Source: VRUE01 sp963697695
Lineage (GTDB): Bacteria; Actinomycetota; Thermoleophilia; Solirubrobacterales; 70-9
Reading direction: 5' to 3'
DNA length: 64,000 nt
Assembly: GCA_963697695.1 (NCBI GenBank)
Contig: OY969094.1
Span: forward strand, 2,232,001-2,296,000
The notes beneath the pieces are model-generated. The model was given only the letters and a program-made list of their open reading frames with translations, had not been told where the DNA came from and did not search any database. This document shows positions 57,931 through 64,000 of the stretch, piece by piece; within the stretch, counting starts at the first letter, position 1; each line of letters begins with the position of its first letter. The position numbers and the translations under genes are program-made.

Positions 57931-59379
57931 GTGCTGAAGATCGACGAGAGCCGTAGGCCGTGGTGGACGCTTGCCGGTACCTGCGCAGGCCTCTTCCTAT
58001 TGATGCTGGATTCGACCGTTGTAGCGCTGGCGCTGCCCAGCATTCGCCACGACGTTGGCGCCAGCGACACCGCCCTGCAGTGGGTGATGAACGGCTACCT
58101 ACTGGCGATCACGGTCTTCGTCGTCACTGCCGGCAGGCTCGGCGACATGTTCGGCCGCAAGCGACTCTTCCTCATCGGCGTGGGCGTCTTCGCTCTTGGC
58201 TCCGCTCTCTCCGGCGCTGCCGGCGACCAGGACCAGCTGATCGCCGGCAGGGTGCTCCAGGGCATCGGGGCGGCGCCGATGCTGCCGCTCTCGCTGGCGA
58301 TCGTCTGCAACGCCTTCCCAGCCGGAGAGCAGGCGCGGGCGCTGGGCATCTGGGCGGGCGTCTCGGCGCTGGCGCTGGCGATCGGCCCGCTCGCCGGCGG
58401 CGCCCTGGTCGAAATCGACTGGCGAGCGATCTTCTGGATCAACCTGCCGGTGGCGGCGGTGGCCGTTGCGATCACCGCCTTCGCGGCACCGGAGTCGACC
58501 GATCCCGGCTCGGGGCGGCGAATCGACTTCCCCGGCCTGCTCGCGCTCAGCTTCGGCCTCTCGGCAGTGGTCCTGGCGCTGGTCCAGAGCCGGAGCTGGA
58601 GCGCGGCTACGGCGATCGCGACCGGCATTGCCGGCCTAGCCGCGCTCTTCGTCTTCTGGCGGATCGAGCACCGCAGTCGGGAGCCGATCGTCGAGTTCTC
58701 CCTCTTCCGCAACGGGCCCTACTTCGGCGCCAGTACCGCTGCCTTCGCCCTCGTCGGGGCCTACTGGGCGGTGATGTTCTTCCAGCCCCAGTACCTGCAG
58801 GACGTGCGCGGCCACTCGGCCGTGCTCAGCGGCCTGCTGATCCTGCCGGTCACCGCGCCGATGGTCGTCATCTCGCCCATGTCGGGTCGTCTGATCGGAC
58901 GTTTCGGCGCCAGGAAGCCGATGACCGCGGGTATGGCTTGTGGGGCCGCCGGGCTGATCGTGCTGACGCAGCTCGAGGCCGATAGTTCCTATGGCCTGCT
59001 GCTCGCCGGCTACCTTCTCTTCGGGGTTGCGCTTGGCCTCGTCTACGCGCCGATGTCGACGGCGGCGATGGCGGCGATGCCGCCGGAGAAGGTCGGCATC
59101 GCCTCCGGCGTGCTGGCGATGGACCGGGTGATGGCGGGCACGATCGCCCTCGCCGCCAGCGGCGCCGTCTTCCACGCCCTTCGCGACGGCGGCGACTCTT
59201 TTTCAGCCGCGGTGGCCGGGTCGACCTGGATCCTGGTCGCCCTCTGTGCCCTCGGCACCGCGCTTACCTGGGCGTTTGTGCGCGATCCGGACCGACCGGG
59301 CCCCGACCCAGCGGTGGCCGGCGACCCACCTTCACGCGAGCTTCACCATCATCGCCACCATCGGCGCTTTCACCTCTAA
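57931..59379 (+). CDS. DHA2-family MFS drug/proton antiporter
   Basis: 482 residues from the GTG at 57931; the frame open to 57745 runs through the hairpin. About 14 membrane segments as in EmrB/QacA. Motif D1 at LLMLDSTVVALALPSIRHDV, motif A GRLGDMFGRKRLFLIGV, motif B/C-like LIAGRVLQGIGAAPMLPLSL, and WIFWINLPVAAVAV-like segment. The C-terminus is His-rich (ELHHHRHHRRFHL), an unusual cytosolic tail. It probably exports a hydrophobic compound or drug. It is inserted between clpC and disA with the palindromic pair upstream. Confidence 0.92.
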   Translation: MLKIDESRRPWWTLAGTCAGLFLLMLDSTVVALALPSIRHDVGASDTALQWVMNGYLLAITVFVVTAGRLGDMFGRKRLFLIGVGVFALGSALSGAAGDQDQLIAGRVLQGIGAAPMLPLSLAIVCNAFPAGEQARALGIWAGVSALALAIGPLAGGALVEIDWRAIFWINLPVAAVAVAITAFAAPESTDPGSGRRIDFPGLLALSFGLSAVVLALVQSRSWSAATAIATGIAGLAALFVFWRIEHRSREPIVEFSLFRNGPYFGASTAAFALVGAYWAVMFFQPQYLQDVRGHSAVLSGLLILPVTAPMVVISPMSGRLIGRFGARKPMTAGMACGAAGLIVLTQLEADSSYGLLLAGYLLFGVALGLVYAPMSTAAMAAMPPEKVGIASGVLAMDRVMAGTIALAASGAVFHALRDGGDSFSAAVAGSTWILVALCALGTALTWAFVRDPDRPGPDPAVAGDPPSRELHHHRHHRRFHL

Positions 59380-59568
59380 CCCCTTCACCGAATTACACTA
59401 AATTCTTTAATCAATCGAAAGAGAATGAATGTAGTTTCGTGTGTGGTTCATTTAGGCCGGGATTTGGGGGAATAGGTGACGGGTTTCCTTGACAGCGTCT
59501 ATCCCGACCTGTCCACTGGGAAATAGTCACTCCGCATTCCAAAGCGGTTTTTGCCATCCTAGAAAGCG
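59380..59568 (+). other. Intergenic leader region of disA
   Basis: An AT-rich stretch (59391-59455) precedes a candidate -35 TTGACA at about 59489-59494 without a convincing -10; another weak element overlaps TAGTCA. No inverted repeat or riboswitch-like structure stands out. The disA start at 59569 has GAAAG 5 nt upstream. Confidence 0.4.
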
Positions 59569-60681
59569 ATGTCTTCTCTCCCAGGGGATGAGCTTCACGA
59601 GCTTTCTGAACGCCAGGATCCCCGACTCCTCAGAGCACTGGACGTGGTCGCGCCGGGTGGAGCCCTGCGCGAGGGTATCGACAACATCGTCCACTCCCGC
59701 ACCGGTGGACTGATCGTGGTCGGCGATCCCGATGGAATCTCCCACCTCCTCTCGGGTGGGATCAAACTGGACATCGACTACACGCCGGCGATGCTCTACC
59801 AAGTGGCAAAGATGGACGGGGCGATCGTCCTCAACGCCGAGGCGACGAAGATCGCTTGGGCGAACGTGCAGCTGATGCCCGACCCGACGATCATGTCGGC
59901 CGAGACCGGCACTCGCCACCGCACCGCCGAGCGCGTCTCCAAACAGACCGAGGCGCTGGTGATCGCGATCTCCCAGCGCCGCGACGTCGTCTCCCTCTAC
60001 GTCGAGGGGACCAAGTACATCCTCCAGGACATCCCCGCGGTTCTCGCCAAGGCCAACCAGGGTCTGGCGACGCTGGACAAGTACCGGGCCAGGCTGGACC
60101 AGGTCTCCACCCGCCTCACCGTGCTCGAGTTCGAAGGCGGCGGTGTCCTCTACGACGCTCTCGCCGTCCTGCAGCGGGCTGAGCTCGTGACCCGGATGGC
60201 GGTCGAGGTCGAGCGCTACATCGTCGAGCTCGGTACCGAGGGCCGCCTGATCGAGATGCAGCTGGAGGAGACGATGGTCGGCGTCGCCGCCGACAAGACG
60301 GCGCTGATCCGCGACTACAGCGTCGAAGATTCGGAGGAGAACCTGGCCACGGTGCTGCAGTCGCTGGCCCGGATGCCGCACGAGGACGTGCTCGACTTCG
60401 GTCGTCTCGCCGAGCTGCTCGGCTACGACCGCAAGCTCAACACTCTTGACTTCCCGGTAGCCCCGCGCGGTTACCGCGTGCTCGGCCGCGTGCCGCGCAT
60501 ACCCAAGCTTGTCGTCCAGAAGATCATCCACGAGCTGGGTGGGTTGGAGGAGGTCCTTGCGGCCTCCGACGCCGACCTGGAGGCTGTCGACGGGGTCGGT
60601 TCTACCCGAGCCAAGGACATCCGCGAGGGCCTGCGCAGGTTGCAGGAGGTCGATCTGGTTGACCGGTACCTACAGAGCTGA
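59569..60681 (+). CDS. disA: Diadenylate cyclase, DNA-integrity scanning protein DisA
   Basis: 370 residues. DAC domain: KMDGAIVLNAEATKIAWANV with the DGA motif near 82, GTRHRTAERVSKQTEALVIA with the RHR motif near 114. A central helical linker (160-290), then a RuvA-like helix-hairpin-helix (LGGLEEVLAASDADLEAVDG, VGSTRAKDIREGLRRLQEVD). It makes c-di-AMP from two ATP and slows when it meets branched DNA. RadA, its frequent neighbour, is not adjacent. Followed by carD. Confidence 0.97.
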   Translation: MSSLPGDELHELSERQDPRLLRALDVVAPGGALREGIDNIVHSRTGGLIVVGDPDGISHLLSGGIKLDIDYTPAMLYQVAKMDGAIVLNAEATKIAWANVQLMPDPTIMSAETGTRHRTAERVSKQTEALVIAISQRRDVVSLYVEGTKYILQDIPAVLAKANQGLATLDKYRARLDQVSTRLTVLEFEGGGVLYDALAVLQRAELVTRMAVEVERYIVELGTEGRLIEMQLEETMVGVAADKTALIRDYSVEDSEENLATVLQSLARMPHEDVLDFGRLAELLGYDRKLNTLDFPVAPRGYRVLGRVPRIPKLVVQKIIHELGGLEEVLAASDADLEAVDGVGSTRAKDIREGLRRLQEVDLVDRYLQS

Positions 60682-60745
60682 CGGCGACTGGCGCCGTCAC
60701 GGATCGGAAAGGAGCAAGGCGATTTCTGAGCTAGCTGAGGAGGCC

Positions 60746-61288
60746 ATGGAGGCGGGCTTCGAGGAGGACGTCGTTTACGTCTGTGACTTCGAAGAGGGGG
60801 ACAAGGTCGTCTATCCCCATCATGGCGCGGGATTGGTAATGAAAAAGGAGTCACGTGAGCTGATGGGGGAGGAGCGTGAGTACCTCACGATCAAGATCCT
60901 CCACAACGAACTGACGGTGATGGTCCCCTGCGAAAACGCGGGCATCGCCGGTCTGCGCCGGGTGATCGACGAGGAAGAGATCAAGAAGGTCACCTCGGTC
61001 CTCACCGACGACGTCTCCGAGATGCCGAAGAACTGGAATCGGCGCTTCAAGTACAACCGCGAGAAGATCAAGACCGGCGACGTTTTCGAGCTGGCCGAGG
61101 TGGTTCGCAATCTGGCGATTCGCGAGATGGAGAAGGGTCTCTCCACCGGCGAGAAGCAGATGTACACGCGGGCGAAGAAGATCCTCGCATCGGAGTTCAT
61201 GTACGCGCTCGACAAAGACGAGGAAGGCGCAGAGGAGTACCTCGACGGGCTGCTGGAGGAGCGCTTCGCCGCCACGGCGACCGCCTAG
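60746..61288 (+). CDS. carD: CarD-family RNA polymerase-binding transcription factor
   Basis: About 180 residues from the ATG at 60746 (MEAGFEEDVVYVCDFEEGDK). The RNAP-interacting Tudor-like domain is GDKVVYPHHGAGLVMKKESR, REYLTIKILHNELTVMVPCE; the helical DNA-binding domain follows (SVLTDDVSEMPKNWNRRFKY, GEKQMYTRAKKILASEFMYA). It stabilises RNA polymerase open complexes, classically at rRNA promoters. An alternative start is an ATT at 60722 with the ideal SD AAAGGAG (60708-60714) 7 nt upstream, adding ISELAEEA. Its stop is at 61286-61288. Confidence 0.9.
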   Translation: MEAGFEEDVVYVCDFEEGDKVVYPHHGAGLVMKKESRELMGEEREYLTIKILHNELTVMVPCENAGIAGLRRVIDEEEIKKVTSVLTDDVSEMPKNWNRRFKYNREKIKTGDVFELAEVVRNLAIREMEKGLSTGEKQMYTRAKKILASEFMYALDKDEEGAEEYLDGLLEERFAATATA

Positions 61289-61298
61289 TTCCAGCAAC

Positions 61299-62006
61299 GT
61301 CACTGCGGTCATTGCGGCCGCCGGCTCCGGAGCAAGGCTCGGAGCCGGCGGTCCGAAGGCCTTCGTGCCGCTCGCCGGCAGGCCGATGATCGAGTGGTCG
61401 GTCGAGGCTTTTCGGGCGGCGAGCTCGGTGGGCCCGCTGGTCGTTGCCGCCCCCCCGGAGCAAGATCCCGGTCTCGGTGGCGACGATCTCACCGTGGTCG
61501 ATGGCGGTGCCGCCCGGGCGGAATCGGTCGCCAACGCCCTAGAGGCGGTCGAGACCGAGCTGGTCGCGATCCACGACGCGGCGCGGCCGCTGGTCATGCC
61601 CGAGCTGATCGAGGGCGTCATCGCCAGCCTGGCCGCGGACCCTGGGGCCGCCGGTGCCATCGCCGCCACCCCGGTCACCGACACGATCAAGCAGGTCAGT
61701 CCCGGCTCGATGAAGGATTCTGCCCCCTCTGGGCTGCACAATCCTTCAACCGGCGTCGAAACGACGCTGGATCGCAGCCGCTTGTGGGCGGCGCAGACGC
61801 CGCAGGTGTTCCGGGTCGAGGCGCTGCGGGCGGCACTGGCGGGTGGCCCGGACCTGGTTGCCGCCGCGACCGACGAGGCGATGCTGGTCGAGGCGGCGGG
61901 CGGCAGGGTGCTGATCCACCCCTCCCCGCCGGAGAACCTCAAGGTGACGACGCCGCTCGACCTGCGCCTTGCCGAGCTGCTTCTCGCCGAGCGTTCAGCG
62001 CAGTAG
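61299..62006 (+). CDS. ispD: 2-C-methyl-D-erythritol 4-phosphate cytidylyltransferase
   Basis: Non-mevalonate isoprenoid enzyme adding CMP to MEP. The conserved N-terminus reads VTAVIAAAGSGARLGAGG and PKAFVPLAGRPMIEWS, including the CTP loop; then VDGGAARAESVANALEAVE, HDAARPLVMPELIEGV, ATPVTDTIKQV, WAAQTPQVFRVEALRAAL, LIHPSPPENLKVTTPLDL. There is no ATG, GTG or TTG in frame from at least 61143 up to a GTG at 61365, which lies after the essential loop. The start must therefore be non-canonical (ATT at 61311 is the nearest near-cognate), or a sequence problem exists. The start coordinate 61299 is approximate. Confidence 0.85.
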   Translation, partial: VTAVIAAAGSGARLGAGGPKAFVPLAGRPMIEWSVEAFRAASSVGPLVVAAPPEQDPGLGGDDLTVVDGGAARAESVANALEAVETELVAIHDAARPLVMPELIEGVIASLAADPGAAGAIAATPVTDTIKQVSPGSMKDSAPSGLHNPSTGVETTLDRSRLWAAQTPQVFRVEALRAALAGGPDLVAAATDEAMLVEAAGGRVLIHPSPPENLKVTTPLDLRLAELLLAERSAQ

Positions 62007-62141
62007 AAGCCAGACCAGCGTCGCCGCGAAGCAGACCTGACCGACGCCGAGCGCCACGCCGAAGTTGGCGGCGCCGAAAGCCGCCCCGATCGCGGTGCCG
62101 CCGAGGAAGGCGGCAAGAAGGATCGCGAGCTGGCGTGTCAT
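61995..62141 (-). CDS. Tiny two-segment membrane protein (48 aa) coupled to the DUF389 gene
   Basis: 48 residues: MTRQLAILLAAFLGGTAIGA then AFGAANFGVALGVGQVCFAA and a hydrophobic end TLVWLLLR, two membrane helices. Its ATG overlaps the TGA stop of the DUF389 gene (ATGA), a classic 4-nt overlap signifying translational coupling. The end overlaps the ispD stop by 12 nt. The reading frame is short but the coupling and hydrophobic pattern are convincing. Function unknown; possibly a subunit of the DUF389 protein. Confidence 0.65.
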   Translation of the reverse strand: MTRQLAILLAAFLGGTAIGAAFGAANFGVALGVGQVCFAATLVWLLLR

Positions 62142-63127
62142 CGGCGCCTTCCGCGGTCCTCGGTGGGGAGCCCGGCTACGGCCCGGGTCCCGTCGTCGAG
62201 GTGGCGGCGCCGGCGCCGCTCGAAGAGCCTGCGCTCGACGTAGAGCGTCGCCACGCCGGCGAGCACGATCGCGAGCAGGTTGAGGCTGAGCTGTGCCATC
62301 GCCCCGCGCCAGTCGTCCCAGTTGCCGAGCGCGGCGGCGACGCCGATGTTCGCTGCGGCGGGAATCGTGGTGACGGAGATCAGCACCCCCACCAGCGCCC
62401 CCGACTTGGCCGAGGTCAGCGAGAGCACGCCTGCGGCTCCGGCGAAGGCAGCGACGATGAAGGAGAACTCGTCCGGCTCGGCGATGAACCGGGTCAGCGG
62501 GTTCTGGATGCTCTTGAAGCCGCTGTCGACCAGGCCCACCTCGGCGCAGAGCAGAGTGAAGAGGAAGGCGGCCGTGATCCCGACCGGAAAGCCGATCGCA
62601 AGCGCCGTAAGCGAGCGCAGGGCGACACCGAGACGCCGCTCGACCGCGGCGACGCAGAGGCCGGCGAGCGGGCCGAACTCGGGGCCGACGACCATCGCGC
62701 CGACGATCAGGATTGGCGAGCCGGTGAAGATGCCGACCGAGGCGATCAGGCAGGCAAGCGTCATGAAGACGAGGAAGTTGCCGCCCAGCTCGATGCTCTC
62801 CGAGGTGCGTGTCTCCACCTCCTCCCAGATCACCGCATCCGAAGGAACCCCACGTGCCGCCCGCTCCGCCCGCCTCGCCGCGTCGGAGATCTGCGAGTCG
62901 ATCTGCTCCAGCGCGATCGAGCCGTCCCGCGGTACCCCGAGCTCCTTCAAGTCCTCGATGATCACGCTGGCGTCCTCGCGCGCGATGTCGCAGAGGATCA
63001 CGTCGCCCGTTGGGCGCCGGGCCGCGCCGGCCAGGAAGATCAGGTTGCAGACCGAGGGCGACGCCCCCAGCAGGTCGAGGACCTTCTCGGACCGCTCGGC
63101 GGGGACGACGATCCGCAGGTGGACCAT
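62138..63127 (-). CDS. DUF389 family membrane protein
   Basis: 329 residues. The N-terminal ~115 residues are soluble (LRIVVPAERSEKVLDLLG; DVILCDIAREDASVIIEDLK). From about 120 there are ~6 membrane segments with the family signature FTGSPILIVGAMVVGPEFGP, then VSLTSAKSGALVGVLISVTT. It is annotated in databases as a DUF389/TIGR00341-like hydrophobic domain of unknown role; no transport activity is established to my knowledge. ATG preceded by TACGCT 6 nt upstream (leaderless). Divergent from the PHP gene across the family B element. Confidence 0.88.
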   Translation of the reverse strand: MVHLRIVVPAERSEKVLDLLGASPSVCNLIFLAGAARRPTGDVILCDIAREDASVIIEDLKELGVPRDGSIALEQIDSQISDAARRAERAARGVPSDAVIWEEVETRTSESIELGGNFLVFMTLACLIASVGIFTGSPILIVGAMVVGPEFGPLAGLCVAAVERRLGVALRSLTALAIGFPVGITAAFLFTLLCAEVGLVDSGFKSIQNPLTRFIAEPDEFSFIVAAFAGAAGVLSLTSAKSGALVGVLISVTTIPAAANIGVAAALGNWDDWRGAMAQLSLNLLAIVLAGVATLYVERRLFERRRRRHLDDGTRAVAGLPTEDRGRRR

Positions 63128-63133
63128 GGCCTC

Positions 63134-63139
63134 AGCGTA
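63134..63139 (-). promoter_or_regulatory. Leaderless -10 box of the DUF389 gene
   Basis: TACGCT on the minus strand, 6 nt before the ATG at 63127. Confidence 0.45.
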
Positions 63140-63143
63140 TCCC

Positions 63144-63193
63144 GACGTGCCACTGGCTAGGTGCCCCTATGGGTGCTTAAAAGGTGGCACGTC
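63144..63193. repeat. 50-bp palindromic element, family B copy 3 (inverted)
   Basis: Arms GACGTGCCAC (63144-63153) and GTGGCACGTC (63184-63193). The minus-strand centre is GCACCCATAGGGGCAC, so it is the reverse orientation of copies 1 and 2 with one change. It sits between the divergent -10 boxes of the DUF389 and PHP genes, 16 and 17 nt from their start codons. Confidence 0.88.
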
Positions 63194-63198
63194 CCCAA

Positions 63199-63204
63199 TA
63201 GGAT
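63199..63204 (+). promoter_or_regulatory. Leaderless -10 box of the PHP-phosphatase gene
   Basis: TAGGAT 6 nt before the GTG at 63211. Confidence 0.5.
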
Positions 63205-63210
63205 CGGCCG

Positions 63211-64000
63211 GTGCTGACCGACTACCACTTGCACTTGCGCCCGGACGAGCCGGACACCGCGGCGGAGCGCTTCTTCACGGTGGAGAACGTCGATCGCTAC
63301 CTGGCTGCCGCCGACGATGCAGGCATTGCCGAGCTGGGCGTCTCCGAGCACGTCTACCGCTTCACCCAGGCGCTCGATCTCTGGCGTCACCCCTTCTGGC
63401 AGGAACAGGCACGCGACGACCTCGATGCCTACTGCGAGTTCGTGCGGGGAACGCCGCTGCGACTCGGCGTCGAGTGCGACTTCGTCCCCGGCGCCGAGGA
63501 CCGCACCGCGACGCTGCTCGAGGCACGCGACTTCGACTACGTCGTCGGCGCGGTCCATTTCGTCGGCGAGGCCGCGGTCGACCACGAGGGCTGGGACGTA
63601 TGGGAGGGGAGAGGGGACGCGGACGAGGTCTGGCGCCGCTACTTCGACGCTCTCGCCGAGTGCGCCCGCTCCGGCCTCTTCGACATCCTCGCCCATCCCG
63701 ACCTGGTCAAGGTCTGGGGCTCGGCCCGCCCGCTGCCGGATCGCGATCCGCGTTTCTTCTACGAGCCGGCTGTCGAAGCGATCGCCGAGGCGGGGATCGC
63801 CGTCGAGCTCTCGACCGCCGGCCTGCGCAAGCCGGTCGGCGAGCTCTATCCCGCGCGGGCCTTCGCCGAGATGTGCGTGGAGGCGGGAGCTTCTTTCGCG
63901 CTCTCCTCCGACGCGCACCTGCCCGAGCAGGTCGGCTTCGGCTACGACCGCGCTGTCGAGCTCCTCGGCGAGCTGGGGGTCGCCGAGATCTGTGTCTTCG
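63211..64000 (+). CDS. PHP-domain phosphatase (histidinol-phosphatase-like), partial
   Basis: At least 263 residues, cut by the window end. LTDYHLHLRPDEPDTAAERF is the PHP N-terminus with the HxH metal site, GVSEHVYRF the second, LRLGVECDFVPGAEDR with Glu, VVGAVHFVGE, FDILAHPDLVKVWG and ALSSDAHLPEQVGF with the remaining ligands. The metal-ligand pattern matches histidinol-phosphate phosphatase HisK-type, though nucleases and other esterases share it. GTG start with TAGGAT 6 nt upstream; divergent from the DUF389 gene. Confidence 0.85.
   Translation, partial: MLTDYHLHLRPDEPDTAAERFFTVENVDRYLAAADDAGIAELGVSEHVYRFTQALDLWRHPFWQEQARDDLDAYCEFVRGTPLRLGVECDFVPGAEDRTATLLEARDFDYVVGAVHFVGEAAVDHEGWDVWEGRGDADEVWRRYFDALAECARSGLFDILAHPDLVKVWGSARPLPDRDPRFFYEPAVEAIAEAGIAVELSTAGLRKPVGELYPARAFAEMCVEAGASFALSSDAHLPEQVGFGYDRAVELLGELGVAEICVF

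Overview
The window is high-GC bacterial chromosome, almost certainly from an actinobacterium and probably from the deep-branching class Thermoleophilia (Solirubrobacterales-like). This rests on the housekeeping order tilS-hpt-ftsH-folP-folB-folK-coaX-dus-greA-lysS-clpC-disA-carD-ispD, the strong G/C third-position bias, the many leaderless genes and the small lineage-typical proteins. The lineage is inferred from gene content alone. I saw no rRNA, tRNA, CRISPR array, prophage or insertion sequence.

Layout. 1-1610: two paralogous secreted Cys-containing proteins with an extraordinary load of TTA leucine codons, each closed by a perfect hairpin. 1610-3414 (minus): bcp, a small acidic protein and two tandem membrane-anchored paralogues with a repeated RRG..LDVEAE motif. 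3471-16722: acyl-CoA dehydrogenase, DUF2252 protein, TypA, cold-shock protein, secreted subtilase, RecD2, cupins, a TetR regulator with a clear operator, and a leaderless VapBC-like pair. 16743-23364: amine oxidase, RlmN, P450, metallophosphoesterase, FAD-linked oxidase. 23482-35798: type III glutamine synthetase, NlpC/P60-like hydrolase, a FadN-like bifunctional beta-oxidation enzyme, sirtuin, HAD phosphatase, a large multidomain wall hydrolase and a nucleoside phosphorylase. 35752-39420 (minus): efeO-efeU/FTR1 iron uptake under twin iron-box-like sites. 39588-42796: amt-glnK and a MerR-cyclase fusion. 42873-62006: the housekeeping backbone. 61995-64000: DUF389 membrane protein with a tiny membrane partner, and a PHP-family phosphatase cut by the window end.

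How the genes work together. Nitrogen functions occur in two places (glnN; amt-glnK). Fatty-acid degradation is represented by the acyl-CoA dehydrogenase and the FadN-like enzyme. Folate (folP, folB, folK), pantothenate/CoA (coaX), isoprenoid (ispD), tRNA/rRNA modification (tilS, dus, rlmN), proteostasis (ftsH, clpC) and transcription (greA, carD) genes form the backbone. disA makes c-di-AMP, and two secreted wall hydrolases lie in the same window.

Most unusual content. (1) Families of intergenic palindromic elements sit between housekeeping genes: a 50-bp family with four copies, a family with about 100-bp long-stem hairpins and a shared core (three copies), and a two-copy family, plus unrelated singletons. 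They are not obviously ordinary terminators and no transposase is nearby. (2) About a dozen genes have a TAGNNT-like -10 box 6-8 nt before the start codon, implying leaderless transcripts. (3) ispD has no canonical start codon ahead of its conserved N-terminus. carD (ideal Shine-Dalgarno before an ATT) and the FTR1 permease (start codon inside a long hairpin) also have start-site anomalies. (4) The greA leader has a -10 box followed by an intrinsic terminator, like an attenuator.
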